Part shown: piece after piece, positions 42,597-55,222 of the stretch | How the letters are laid out: the number at the start of each line of letters is the position of its first letter | How positions within the stretch are numbered: the first letter of the stretch is position 1 | NCBI GenBank assembly: GCA_015501605.1 | Contig: JADNRZ010000041.1 | Span: 124,001-188,000, forward strand | Source of the DNA: Panaeolus papilionaceus | Taxonomy: Eukaryota > Basidiomycota > Agaricomycetes > Agaricales | Direction of reading: 5' to 3' | Length of the DNA stretch: 64,000 bases | Notes under the pieces: generated by a model | What the model saw: the letters and a program-made list of their open reading frames with translations, nothing else | What the model was told of the DNA's origin: nothing | Database searches by the model: none | Translations under genes and position numbers: made by a program

Positions 42597-45200
42597 ATGG
42601 CGCCATACTTCCTACAAAATTTGGTTCCGAAACGAGAACAACGACAAAATGCGCGACCTCTTCTTACCGTGGTCATGACTTTAACGTGGATTCAGTGGGC
42701 CCACCTCTTCTCTGGGTACGGCATTCTTTCATGACTTTTACTCCAAGAGCATATCGAGGGTGGATGTGATGCGCTCTGCCCTTCCCCCGTTTGGATATTT
42801 TTCCCTCTTCAAGTCGTCTTGGCACGACGCCTTGGCCTGTCATCTTGTTTTCAACCATCATCACCGCCACATCGCACTCTGTTTCTTTCGCTGACATTGT
42901 TTTTCAAGATGGCTGGCCTGGTTGACGGACTCCATGGATTTCTTCTCAGTGTCTCTTAGCGTAACTCGTCTTCAGGACCAGTTCGGAAAGTCAACTCATG
43001 ACATTGTGAGTGACCCGAACAGGCTGCCGATATCGCCCACTCATCACACCACATAGACGACCGCTATCACCCTCACATTGCTTTTTAGATCCGTTGGAGC
43101 TGTAAGTCGATATACACTTGCTCAAACGTATACCACTAATTTCATTTGCGAATAGGTCATATTTGGTGTTCTCTCAGATCGGTTTGGACGTAAATGGCCT
43201 CTCGTCTGGAATCTTGTCCTCGTGGCAATTCTCGAGTTGGGTGCTGGCTTTGTTCAGACATTCCCTCAATTCCTCGCACTCCGCTCACTCTTCGGTATTG
43301 GAATGGGCGGAATTTGGGGATTGGCAGCATCTACAGCACTTGAGAATCTCCCAGTCGAGGTTCGCGGTATCGCCAGTGGTATTTTGCAAGAGGGATACGC
43401 TGTTGGCTACCTTCTCGCCGCTGTTGTCAATTTGTTCCTCGTACCCGAAGTCCCATCTACCTGGAGGAGTCTTTTCTTCACATGCGCTGGACTTTCTCTT
43501 TTCGCAGCGCTCGTTCGTGCCGTCCTCCCAGAGAGTGAGGTGTTCTTGAAGGCGAAGAAGCTGGAAGAGGAACAGGGCACACGGAGGAGCACCAAGGAAA
43601 AGACGAGGATTTTCTTGCATGAAACGAAGGAGATGCTCAAAAAGCACTGGTTACTGTGCATCTACGCTGTACTGCTCATGACAGGTATGTCCTCTATCTC
43701 CCCGTCCATCAGATCCCTCCTGGCCCTTTACTCTCAAAGCACTTTCCCATTTCATGATTTGCCTCACGGAACTTGGAGTTGATCCATTTTTACCTCAGGT
43801 TTCAACTTCCTCTCCCATGGATCTCAGGTACGCTCTATTCTTGAGTTTATTCCCCCGTTTTCGCGTCAGAACAGGAAACTCATGCAGTCTATTTTTTTAA
43901 ACGCAGGATCTGTATCCCACCTATCTCCAGCAATCTAAGGGATTTACATCCCACGACGCGACGGTCGCGACTATTATCGGCAACTGTGTATGTCTCTTAT
44001 TCACAACTCTCCGCGTTATTTCTGTGTCTGATTGCCCTTTCGTCCACTCCAATCCCTCTATCATATATACTTGACTCCTTATCATCGGACATTTATGCCC
44101 TCACGTTCTATTGTCTTCCCGACGTGACCCCACTATCCCTCACATCTCCTCGGACCACTGGAAACCTTTCCATTATTCTCCAACTAAACAGGGCGCTCTT
44201 GCGTAAGTTCAAGTCCAACATTCACAGGTCGTTCTCGCTAACTGACACTAATTCAAGGGGAGGAATATTTGCCGGCTGGCTGAGTCAATACATCGGGCGT
44301 CGCTTAACAATCATGTCCGTTCTAATTTTATCTCCACTGCATACCGGACAGTGGCTGACCTGGTTTCTCTCGTTTTAGCATTCATGTTCTGCTAATTGGA
44401 GGTACGCTGGCATCTTTTGTTAAACAAACGTTGTCATCTCATCAATTTGAATGAACAGCATTCATTCCACTCTGGATCCTGCCATCCTCCTTTAGCTCAC
44501 TCGCCGCTGGTGCTTTCTGCATTCAATGGGGTGTCCAAGGAGCATGGGGTGTCGTACGTCATTTTCCCTTGCCACTGACCTTGTCGTGCAATGTGTATTG
44601 ATCCACTGTATCTCATCTAGATTCCCATTCAACTCGCTGAGATGTCTCCTCCAGCGTTCCGTGCCACCTTCCCAGGTGTGGCGTATCAACTCGGAAACGT
44701 AAGTTCGTTCCTTCCGCATACTGGATGCTCATCTCAATCGTACTTCGCCACTCTTCAGATGGTGTCCTCCGCATCAGCACAGATCGAAGCCAGTAAGTCG
44801 GAATGTCCATTAACGATCAATTCCTCACTAACTTCTCGTCATTTCCAGCTGGAGGCGAGAATCTCCGAACGACTATTATGATCAACGGGAAACCCACCAA
44901 TGTACCCGACTATGCCACTGTGCAAGGTATCCTTATCGGCGTCGTCGCCGCCTTTGTGATCTTCATCACCATTATCGGTCCTGAGTGAGTACTCTCCTAT
45001 CGCATCAAAACGGCCTGCTCAACTGATCTTCGTTCAGGAAACACGGCTCTCATTTCGAGAAGCACAAGACGGCCTTCCTCGAGGGTGCCGCTCAGGACGA
45101 CGCTATCATGGAGGATGAAACTCGTGCACGCGAAGCAGCTGACAACCACTCAAGCGAGGGCGAATCCAAGCATTCAACTTCTGAGAAGGTGTCAGTTTGA
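42597..45200 (+). CDS. JEN1-like carboxylate/H+ symporter (MFS)
   Basis: The ATG at 42597 begins MAPYFLQNLVPKREQRQNAR. About ten exons encode a major facilitator protein with twelve expected spans. The cytosolic loop 2 motif (GVLSDRFGRKWPL) is clear, as are MDFFSVSLSVTRL near span 1, GGIFAGWLSQYIGRRLTI in the second half and IPIQLAEMSPPAFRATFPG near span 10/11. These are features of the lactate/pyruvate/acetate carriers of the JEN1 type at the plasma membrane. An acidic, Ser-rich tail with Lys residues (GESKHSTSEKVSV) could be a site for ubiquitin-driven turnover, which is known for JEN1. It is convergent with the FAD oxidase at 45616. Confidence 0.88.
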
Positions 45201-45615
45201 GGGATTCTCGTCCAAGAATTCTGGTCATCCTCGTGGTGATCTTCACTTTTTTCTTTTCATTTTTTTTGATCTGGTTTACGACACGTGGTTTCAATGACTT
45301 GTATGAATTTCTTGTATATGTAGTACCTCCGAATCAACTCTTCTTTTTCTCTGTCATGGAACTGGCATGTCTTCCATGGTTGGCATCGCTTCAGTACGCG
45401 CTGAGTAGAGTCGGTCCGCAAACACCGATTAAGTACCATGAAGCGAATCGCCTATTATCGGTTTGATTAGCTGCGAAGGCCTCGAAGGCTATTTATTATG
45501 AGGCAATAATCTGACACAGGAAAAGAGTGGATATTGAAATAAGAAATAAATATAACGGTAAATATATGTAAGGTTCCGCGCTGATCGACGGAGTAGGGTA
45601 TCATCGTAAATAAGT
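45201..45615. other. convergent intergenic region (3' ends)
   Basis: About 415 bp between the stop codons of the transporter and the first FAD oxidase. It is T-rich at 45240-45275, as expected for 3' UTR DNA. Confidence 0.5.
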
Positions 45616-47691
45616 TCAAAGTGGTATTTTGAAACCACCCGCCAAGGCCATCACATTCTCCGGATCGACGGCCCTTTTCACTGCCTTCAATTTCTCGATA
45701 TTATCCGTAGGACCAAACACCATCCCGATATCAGTTCCCTTCGGTGCGTAGTTGACATACTTGGGTGCATCTGGACTGATAAGCTGACCCTGGTTGACTG
45801 CGATTTCGCGAATGCGCTTTGAACATGCTTCGACCTCCGAGTGGAAAAGAGCATCGGCGAGGGGTAGAACCCACGCAGCGTAGAGGTTGAGTGGCATGTA
45901 TGGCTGGGTTCGTGTCCAAGGGAATGCGCTGGGTAAGGTACTGTGCGAGTACAGGTCCTGTAGGAAGGGTTCAACGGAGAATGAGAAGAATGTGTTTGTT
46001 CCGAGAGTGAGCTTGGCGCCCATGATCTAAATAAGCAATGCCTTAGATTCAAGTTACTGGGAACAAAATATTTAGATGGGGACGTACAGCAGTTTCCTTG
46101 ATAACGGCATTCACGATATCAGGAGTAATGTCGAGAAGAGGAACTGTATCAAACATGCCCCTGGATGAATCGTTCAAATTGGTAGATTTCATGAGAAACA
46201 AGATGAGATGTCAACATGGTACCGCTTACCGCTGGGAATCAGTGAAATTGGACGGCGACGATTTGACAAGTGATGAGAACGATCTGGTCTTAACATCCTT
46301 CCTCAAGGAGGGGAGATTGAGGAATGCGTCGAATGTGCCGTTTGGCGGCTGTGGTCCGTCGTAAAATAGCATGGCGACAGCCAGTGGCTGAACGATAGAA
46401 CTAAATCAATCATTTTGTACAAGTATATGCGACGAACATTCCTCACCACATTGAGTATAGATCCAAATGTCGTTATAATGCTGGCTTTTGGATCTTTGAT
46501 ATCTTTGTGGAATCCGGCAGTGGCCGCACCGACGGCATGGACATAAGGTAATGTATAATAGATAGTACCTCCCTAAATTTTGAAATCACAATTGGTCTGA
46601 GTGGGGTCTGAAGATATGTGAAGGCTGTCGTACCCAAACTTGAGTTTGAGGGAACGTCTTCAAGGTGAACTTGGTCACGATTCCCTGTTTGACGCGTCCA
46701 GATCAGCGACCTCAAAAGGCATCGGCTGACTTCCAAATGACTCACGAAATTGTTTTGCGCTCCCTAGAAAAATAATCGTCAAATTGAGCTCCAGATTTAT
46801 AGCATGGCAGAACACACCTTCAATGCAAAGAACAACTCAGGTTCCGTCTTCTCAGTCACCGTCACAATAGCACCAGCTGGGGTTACCAACTCGAATGCCA
46901 CGACGGTGTCTACAGTTAAACCATACTGATTTGTCTTCCAAGAGTAGCCTATTGCGAAGTCTAGAAAAGTGCAAGTATAATTGACTGTTCATCTTACCAC
47001 CACCAAGAGTGAAACCCGCTACACCGACGCCTGTCACCCTTCCTCCGACTACATTGACGTTGTGACGCTCGAGTTGGGCGTATACGTCGTCCCATAACAG
47101 CCCTGCGCCTATCTCAACTGTTTGAGAGTCCTCCATATAGTTGACCTCAGAGAAGCGATACATGGAGATATGAACCCCCTTGGTTGATGAGAAGCCGACA
47201 TTGGTTGTATGCCCTCCTCCTTTGACCTGGAAGAAATATTCGTGAATTTGAGAATCAGCGTGCGCGAAGCGGACCTCTTACAGCGAATGGCGTTTTTGTC
47301 TCCCCCACAATTTTCAACTGAACACAAGTTATTCAATGATTCATGAGCTTTGCGATTTGTGAAACCTTCGTACCAATTTTGCGACATCTTCCGCAGTGCC
47401 TGGTTCAACAACGCACTTAGAGAGCTCGCTACTGGATGAAGCCCAGTGGGATACACCTTTGAAATACAACGGGTGTCCTGATGTTGGGTTATGTTGTCAG
47501 CCCAGAAACCAACCCCATTTTCCAGCCACAGTATGCTCACCAAAATAATATACGCCAGAGGATGACGATACAGCATGTTCAATACGAACGCAGATTGGAT
47601 CATGGACGAGATTGGTAACGGGGTCAAGTAAGCCTGCAGCAGCGCTTATGATGTTGAAACACAGCCCCCACAACACTGGTAGAGCAATCAT
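45616..47691 (-). CDS. secreted FAD-linked oxidoreductase 1 (PCMH/BBE-like)
   Basis: The ATG at 47691 starts a signal peptide (MIALPVLWGLCFNIISAAAG), then LLDPVTNLVHDPICVRIEHA. The FAD-binding PCMH-type domain shows PFAVKGGGHTTNVGFSSTKG, VEIGAGLLWDDVY, VVGGRVTGVGVAG and LGGGYSW. The C-terminus has the berberine bridge enzyme-like pattern YVNYAPKGTDIG and the closing VMALAGGFKIPL (stop 45616-45618). Several short introns lie at the same places as in the neighbouring copy. Such fungal enzymes oxidise sugars, alcohols or secondary metabolites outside the cell or in the secretory path; the substrate cannot be told. It is a tandem paralogue of 48103-50193. Confidence 0.87.
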
Positions 47692-48102
47692 GGTTGCCTG
47701 TCCACTGTGGACAGCGACGTATGGGAAGAGTGGGACGAGAAATGTTCAGACCGAATCCAAATATTCAAAGCCCGTTTTCAGCTTTACGTTATACGTACAG
47801 TAGTTGGTTCCGTTTCGTGACACCAGTGAACCGAATAGAATCCATATTCGGGAAATTTGAATATGTTGCCACCCCACTTCGGCAGGCCATGATATTCTTG
47901 GTTAATGCAATTCGACCTGTCATATCTGATGAAAAAAATTGTTGGTGTTGGACTAGTCTACTTCGACTTTAACTTTGCATAAGTACCCAGTCAAGCATCC
48001 AAGTGTGGTCGAATAGTCTAATCATTATTATATCAAACTCCAGTCTTAAGATACGGATTTTCGACTGAAAGTCTAAAAGTCACATAACCAACCATGCACT
48101 AT
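47692..48102. other. spacer between the two FAD oxidases
   Basis: No gene. It is the promoter side of the first oxidase and the 3' side of the second. Confidence 0.5.
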
Positions 48103-50193
48103 TCACGGGCGAATCTTAAAGCCTCCAGCCAGCCCCATCACGTCCTCTGGATCTATTCTTCTCTTGACGGCTCTGAGTCTATCCATGTTCGGCTCAGGTC
48201 CAAATATCGCCCTGAGGTCCGCATCCTGCGGGGCATAGTTGCTGTATAATGGGGCATCAGCGGGTATGTTTTGCCCATCTCTAACAACGAGATCACGAAT
48301 GCGTTGAGCGCACGCCTTCAGCTCTGAGTGGATGAACCCGTCCGAGGATGGAGAGAGCCATGATGCGAAGAGCGTAACTGGGATGTAAACTTGATCACGG
48401 ATCCAAGGGAATGCACTGGGAAGGTTTGTGTGCGACAACATATCGGACTCGAAGGTTTGGGTTGAGATTGAGAACGTCGAACCAGTGGCAGCAATTAATT
48501 TCTGACCCAGAGTCTGGGTGTGATGTTCATAAGCACCTTTAATGTAGAAATCATCAAATTGGATTGAAACGTACCGATGTCTCCTTCAAAATTGCGGACA
48601 TAAGTGAAGGAGTTATGTCGGGTACTGGGATCGTATGAAACGATCCCCTAAGGTTTGCCCGAATGTCTATCAGTTTAAAGTGACGTTGAATATCCGACTG
48701 TATGAACGCCTACCTTTGTGCTGTTGTAATATTAGTAGGTGAAGATCTAACGAGAGACGCTAGGGATCGCGTCTTGACGTCTTGTAAAACGGCGGGAATA
48801 TCCAAGAACGCGTCAAATATACCCTTAGGAGGCTCCGGTGCATCGTAGAAGAACATAATAAAGGATGCAGGCTGCGATAAGGATAGGGTTCAACATAATC
48901 AATCTCAAGTCTACGAAGCTACGTCAGGAAAATAACTTACCACAGAGAGCGCTGAGCCTATGGTTGCTATCATACTCGCTTTTGGATCCCTCACAGTTGC
49001 GTGGAATTTGGCAATTGCAGCAGCCAAGTCCCCCAAGACCGGTGTACCATAGTATATCGTCCCTCCCTTTATTTAAAAAGTCAGCAAAGACAGATACAAA
49101 ATAAAGCCTACACCATACCCAAACGTCTGTTTGTGGGAATGCTTTCAGAGTGAACTTAGTGACGATACCCTTTTGAGAAGATGTTAGTGAATAACAAGGA
49201 CTCTTCATACAGAGAATATAACACACGAAGTTGTTGTTTCCCCCCTGCAAATACACATGTTTGTTTCACAATGTCATCAAACCAACAGCGAATTATTACG
49301 GACCTTTAAAGCAAAGAACAATTCTGGGTCCGTTGTCTGAGTTACGCTTGTTACAGCACCAGAGGGTGTTACCAGCTCGAAGGCAACTACATTGTCGACA
49401 GCAAGACCTAACTGGTCTGACTTCCATGAATAGCCTATCAAGATGTCAGTATCATTGACATGAAAAGGACAACGTCTTCAGATTGGACTCACCCCCTCCG
49501 AGTATCAGACCGGCTACCCCGACACCTGTCATCCGTCCACCGACCACAGTCACCCGATCAGGTTCAAGCTTGTCGTAGACGTCATCCCATAAGAGACCTG
49601 CCCCAACATCCACAGTCTCAGTCGACTTCATGTACTTCACCTCAAAAAAGCGATACATGGAGATATGGACTCCCGTAGTCGAGGAAAAACCAGGGTTGGT
49701 CGCATGACCACCACCCTTAACCTAAGGACAACCCAGGAATGAGCGTGGAGAACAAGAGAGGATTATAGAGACCTCTTACAGCGAATGGTGTTCTGGTATC
49801 CCCCACGATTTTGAGCTGCGAAGGTTGGTGGGCATGATGGACGTGACAAACAGAGCTGAAAAGAGAAAGTCGCTTACCACTGTCGCTACATCCTCAGCAG
49901 TTCCCGGTTCGACAACACACTTGGACAGCTCGCTGCTGGAGGAAGCCCAGTGATATACACCTTTGAAATACGATGGATGACCTATCAATACAATGAGCTT
50001 CAATGGATAGAATTTCGGGATGTAAATTATACAACGCACCAAAATAGTAAACGTCTGAAGAGGCCGATAGGGCCTTTTGAATCTGGACGCAAACCGGGTC
50101 TGATGTGAGATTGCTGATAGGATCCAGCAATCCAGCCGTGACGGATAGAAGATGGAAGCCCAGCAAGGACAGTATGGATTTTTGTATGGCCAT
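48103..50193 (-). CDS. secreted FAD-linked oxidoreductase 2 (PCMH/BBE-like)
   Basis: The ATG at 50193 begins MAIQKSILSLLGFHLLSVTA, a signal peptide, followed by GLLDPISNLTSDPVCVQIQ. The segment HPSYFKGVYHWASSSSELS and the FAD-binding elements GGGHATNPGFSSTTGVHISM, VDVGAGLLWDDVYDKL, VVGGRMTGVGVAGLILGGG and TPSGAVTSVTQTTDPELFF are all present. The end reads YSNYAPQDADLRAIFG and VMGLAGGFKIRP (stop 48103-48105). Intron positions match the first copy. No defect is visible. It differs from copy 1 at many residues, so the duplication is not recent. Confidence 0.87.
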
Positions 50194-50539
50194 AACTGCG
50201 GTCGCCCCTTAATGGAAGAGAAAGGGAGAAGAAAGAAACGCTCATATGCGTTGACGAATTTGCTTTTTATGGTCGTCGGGCCGCTTTTCGGGATAGATAG
50301 TACACGAAATTTTACCTTTGTTAGACTCCATTTACAATTGTACATCCCATTTACTGAAATTCCGAGAACTAATGTTTGGAAGCGAATATGCTAAAAACCC
50401 CCGATGAAAAAATGGATATTGACAACAATGATGAATGATGTTTAAGAGCCTATGATGAATTGATCAAGAATGATGGCAGACCGCAGCATTCTGAGTGTCA
50501 TGGTGCACACCAGCTCATTCGACATCTCACGCGTTTTAC
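50194..50539. other. spacer between FAD oxidase 2 and the tandem duplication
   Basis: About 350 bp without a gene. It should contain the promoter of FAD oxidase 2 on the minus strand. Confidence 0.45.
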
Positions 50540-52821
50540 CTTGAAGGAAAGCGAGACGGGAGCGAGGTCGTTTCTCAAATGTACACCATTTGTTGCACTT
50601 AGAACATATGAATTGTGCTTTAATCATGAAAAGAATATTACTTACTCCCTCCCGTCGCCCATAGACAATATCTTACCTTTATCTCCCCTACCAGTCGGGT
50701 TATCAAGCGTAATACCCGTTATCGCCTCCATCGTCGACGCTAGCACAACCTCGGCAGTCAACACATACTGGTTAGGACCGGGCTTTGGGGGGTCAGGCAA
50801 GTCCAACACCAGAGGTCCACACTTCCTACACCCCATCGCAACAGTGGCCACCACCCTCGGCTTCGAGCCAACATTTTTCTTCAGCACAGTAGGCCCGCTT
50901 TCGCGCTCCTGATATACAGCCTTCGCCCATTCAGTGTTATAGGCTCCGTTGAAGCTGGCAAGGGATAGAAAAACATCATGCGTCTGCATTCCTTGAAATA
51001 AAGCTTCATTGAGCGCGATGGTGGTTGGCTGTATCTGGTGTAGAAAGGGCTTGATAATTGTGGTAATTTGGAGTGTGGGGATGCTCCAGTTGGCGACGAG
51101 AAACACGGAGGAGAGGCGATCGAGGAAGTCTTTGGTAGGGTCGTATTTAGGGTCTCGGAAATAGTGTGAAGTCAGGACTCGCCATCGACGTGAGACGAGT
51201 ACGGATTCTGTTTTGAGATTTTAACCAATGACATAATGCCCTGTACCAAATGAGACGCTTACCAGTTTTCCGCATTCTGCTATACGTCCCCGACATCGCT
51301 TCGGATACCTTACCACTCTCACTAGGCCAATTTGCGATTTCAGGAGCAAAGAATTCAACCATGAACACTCTGAGTGTGATCTCGACGAGCGGTAAACAAA
51401 TTTTGCCCTTTTGGCTAGATTGTTTGACGAGGAGCTCAGTTAGAGGGTCCCCCATCACTCGAGATGCTTTTCGTTTTGCCTTCTCCGTTGTCTCGGGAGT
51501 AGTAGGGGTTCCAGAATGGTCGAGATAGATGTGGGGCGCGAGTGTCTGCGCGGTGTCAAACACAGCCTTGTTAAATGAACCCATGAGCCGCATAATCTCG
51601 TCGAAAGTGATTTTGTCTTTGAGTCCGTGCTCATCAGGATCTCTTGTGAATTGCATTGGCAGCAGGTACAAAACTTACCTGTAAGAGTCTCGGCGACAGG
51701 CTTAATGCTTGTACTAGCCTTGCTTGCGTCCTCCTTTTGCGACTTTTCGTTCTCTTTTTTGAGTTTCTTATTCGCAGCCTTCAATTGCCCAATCTCCTTC
51801 TTCAGCGCTTCATTCTCCATTTCCAGCTCTCTCAGCCTCATACCTCCCCCTATTTCGTCCCCTGGCATGCTCTCCAACTTCGCGATAACAGGAGAGGCAG
51901 CAACAGCAGCGGAACTCTCCGCATACAAGTCCATCAATTCCGCCTCTGTCGACTCTAGTCTTCCCTTGAGGTTATCCCTCTCGCTCTCTGTTTGCATTAG
52001 TCTAAACTTCACAGCTCGCAATTCCACCCGTAGTTTTGATAATACCATTGGCGAATCATCAGCTGGTGTAACCAAACCCGACGAAGATGACTGCGACAAA
52101 CGGGATGCTGTTGTTGACTCGTCGATTACAGATAAGAGAGATGATATCCTCATCTCTTTTTGGCCTATCTCGTCGTCTGACATGAGAGATGGACGTCGTG
52201 GTAGCCGGCGCGGTGACTTTGGTGGTGTGTCTTTGGGTTTTCCTGGCGATTTGGGTTGTGATTTAGGAGGTGAGGATGCAGTGATCTTGTGAGTCTCTTT
52301 GGGCGTTGTTGGTGGTGCAGGTTTAAGTTTAGATGACTTCTGAGCTGGTGATACCTCAACTTTGGATGTTGACATGATTGGGAAGAGCGGGACAATGAGC
52401 GGGAATGTTTTATGCCACAGGAGATATGAAGGGTGGAAGGGAAAGGATAATGCAGTGCACGACGCGGGATCAGGTGAATGAATAGAGGTCATGTCAAACG
52501 AGTCACTGCTGTTCCCATCCCCTCTTGATTGGACACTGCCCTCTATCGAATCGTTGTCCAGTGTGGACGAGCCGACGGCCCGTGCAGGGATATTTATATC
52601 AAGCAAGGATTAACGGTGTGATGGTATTTATAAGTAAATCAAGGTATACACCTAAAATAACCGGCATCTTCAAAGTCGTGTACTATCTATCCTACTATAA
52701 GGTAAGAGGTAGTTAAATGTCAAGCGAAGGGGTGGGTACGACGTGATTATCTGAATCGCGTGAGTCAAGCTATCACCTTGTTGAGAATATATAACCGATG
52801 TAGGGCAGCGGAGGGGATGGG
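50540..52821. repeat. tandem duplication, unit 1
   Basis: This unit matches 52932-55222 in order and orientation, including the coiled-coil gene and both flanks. The 3' flank shares GCGAGACGGGAGCG and AACATATGAATTGTGCTTTA. The 5' flank shares a CTTCAAAGTC stretch, GAGTCA(A/G)GCTATCACCT and GCAGCGGAGGGGATG. The flanks have diverged by many substitutions and small indels. Confidence 0.8.
50642..52375 (-). CDS. coiled-coil hypothetical protein, copy 1
   Basis: The ATG at 52375 starts a disordered, Pro/Ser/Lys-rich N-terminus (MSTSKVEVSPAQ, then PKSPGKPKDTPPKSPRR). A coiled coil follows at about residues 110-225 (ELRAVKFRLMQTESERDNL through ANKKLKKENEKSQKED). A conserved ~280-residue C-terminal part contains TFDEIMRLMGSFNKAVFDTA, LVEITLRVFMVEFFAPEIAN and WSIPTLQITTIIKPFLHQIQ. 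No family is recognised. Copy 2 reads straight through the region at about 51640. This copy carries two extra bases there, so it needs either a 38-nt intron (gtaagt to aag-ag) or it is frameshifted. A second intron (about 51215-51270) separates MRKT from ESVLVSRRW. Confidence 0.6.
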
Positions 52822-52931
52822 GTGGGGTGGGGGGCACCCCCACCGGATGGTCGCTATGGAAGGGATCGCTGGATCAGAAGCCTCTTGACTACAACCTCGA
52901 TGTCATGGTCTCATTGCATCACATGTTTTAT

Positions 52932-55222
52932 CCTGAAGAAAAAGCGAGACGGGAGCGTGGTTGTTTCTCAAATGTACACCATTTGTTATACTCAAAACAT
53001 ATGAATTGTGCTTTAATCATGAAAAGAATATTACTCCCTCCCGTCGCCCAGAGACAACATCTGACCTTTATCTCCCCCACCAGTCGGGTTATCAAGTGTG
53101 ATACCCGTTATCGCCTCCATCGTCGACGCTAGCACAACCTCAGTAGTCAGAATATACTGGCTAGGACCTTTCTTCGGGGGGTCAGGCATATCCAGCACCA
53201 GAGGTCCATACTTTTTACACCCCATCGCAACAGTGGCAACCACTCTTGGTTTCGAGTTCACATCCTTCTTCAGCGCAGCCGGACTCTCATATTCTTGATA
53301 TACAGCCTTCGCCCATTTAGTATCATAGGCTCCGTTGACGCTGGCAAAAGAGAGAAATACAGAATGTGTCTGCATTCCTTGAAACAACGCTTCGTTGAGC
53401 ACGATGGTGGTTGGTTGTATCTGATGTAGAAAGGGCTCGATAATGGTGGTGATTTGGAGTGTGGGGATGCTCCAGTTAGCGACAAGGAATACGGAGTAGA
53501 GACGATCGAGGAAGGTTTTGGTAGGGTCGTATTTAGGGTCTCGGAAATATCGTGAAGTCAGGGCTCGCCATCGACGTGAGACGAGGACTGTTTCTGTTAC
53601 ATTTGAACAGTGAATCATGGTACTTTAAATCAAATGAGACACTTGCCAGTTTTCTGCATTCTGCTATACGTCCCCGACATCGCGTCAGATACCTTCCCAC
53701 TCTCACTAGACCAATTGGCAATTTCATGAGCAAAGAATCCATTCATGAACACTCTGAGCGTGATCTCCACGAGTGGTAAACATATATTGCCCTTTTGACT
53801 AGATTGTTTGACGAGGAGTTCAGTTAGAGGGTCCCCAATCACGCGAATTGTTTTTCGTTTCGCCTTCTCCATTGTCTCGAACGTAGTTGGGGCTCCGGAG
53901 TGGTCGGGATAGATATGGGGTGCGAGTGACTGGGCGGTGTCGAACACGTTCTTGTTAAATGAGCCCATGAGCTGCGTGAACTTGTCGAAGGTGATTTCGT
54001 CTTTGGGTAGTGTTGTTAGGATCTCCTGTAGATCGCATGAGTAATAGGTATAAGACTCACCTGTGAGAGTCTCGGCCATAGTAGGCTTGGTACTTATGCT
54101 GGCCTTGCTTCCGTCCTCCTTTTGCAACTGGTCCTTCTCTTCTTCGAGTTTCTTATTCACCGCCTTCAATTCCCCGATCTCTTTCTTGAGCTCTTCGTTC
54201 TCCATTTGCAGCTCTTTTAGCCTCGCACCTGCTTCGGTTCCATCCCCTGATATGCTCTCCAACTTCACTATTACAGGAGAGGCAACAGCAGCGGAACTCT
54301 CTCTATACAAGTCCATCAGTTCCGCCTCTGTCGACTCTAGTCTTCCCTTGAGGTTATCCCTTTCACTCTCCATTTGCGTTAGTCTAAACCGCACTGCTCG
54401 CAGCTCCATTCCTAGCTTTGATATTACCAGTGGCGAATCATCAGCGAGCGTAATCAGACTAGACGAAGACGACTCGGAGTGCGACAAACAAGATGCCGTC
54501 GTTGGCTCGTCGATTACCGATAAGAGAGATGGCATCTTCATCTCTTCTTGGCCTATGCCGTCGTCTGACATGAGAGATGGACGTCGTTGCACCTGGCGTG
54601 GTGATTTTGGTGGAGTATCTTTGGGGTTTCCTGGCGATTTGGGGTGTGATTTGGGAGGTGAAGATGCGGTGCTCATGGGGGCCTCCTTGGGCGTTATTGG
54701 CTCTGCTGGTTGAGGTTTACATGGGTCCTGAGCTGGTGATGCCTCAACCTTGGCTGTAGATGTGGACATGATTTGAGAAGAGTGGGACGAGGAAGGAATG
54801 AATTACACCACAGGAGAGACGAAAGGTGGGAGGGAAGGGATCATGCGGTGAACAGCGGATGATGAAGTAAATAAATGGAGATCATGTCAAACAATTAGGT
54901 GCTGATCCCATCCCATCTTGATTCGTTGTATGCTGTTGGCAAGCCGACAATCAGGCAAGTCTTTATGTGTGTATTCATATGGTCTAAGGATTAACAATGC
55001 AGTATACATACAGTCAAAGTGTACACCCAATTTAGGCGGCGTCTTCAAAGTCATTGTTCGATTACATACCCTTACCACCTACCCTAAGAAAAAAGGCAGT
55101 CAACCGCCAAAGCAAACGAGACGCTCAACACAACTAACAGAACAGTCGTAAGAATCCCGTGCGAGTCAGGCTATCACCTCATTAAAAATATATAAACGGC
55201 AGAGAGCAGCGGAGGGGATGTA
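52932..55222. repeat. tandem duplication, unit 2
   Basis: The second copy of the unit at 50540-52821, in the same orientation. In both units an ATATATAA word lies about 410-420 bp upstream of the coiled-coil gene's ATG (about 52784-52796 and 55185-55194), next to the conserved CTATCACCT motif. It may mark a promoter or the edge of the duplicated segment. Confidence 0.8.
53031..54769 (-). CDS. coiled-coil hypothetical protein, copy 2
   Basis: The ATG at 54769 begins MSTSTAKVEASPAQ. One long exon runs without interruption from the N-terminus through the coiled coil (SERDNLKGRLESTEAELMDL, then MENEELKKEIGELKAVNKK) to MQKTGKCL, where a short intron leads to TVLVSRRWRALTSRYFRDP. It ends NPTGGGDKGQMLSLGDGRE. 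The C-terminal part is very close to copy 1, while the N-terminal repeats of Ser/Pro differ more. No domain or targeting signal is recognised. The coiled coil and disordered head suggest a scaffold or assembly role, but this is only inference. Confidence 0.65.

Noticed and set aside
51455..52606. Start of coiled-coil copy 1 at the upstream in-frame site near 52606
   Set aside because: Copy 2 starts at an equivalent MSTS ATG (54769) with no matching upstream coding sequence, so the ATG at 52375 is preferred.
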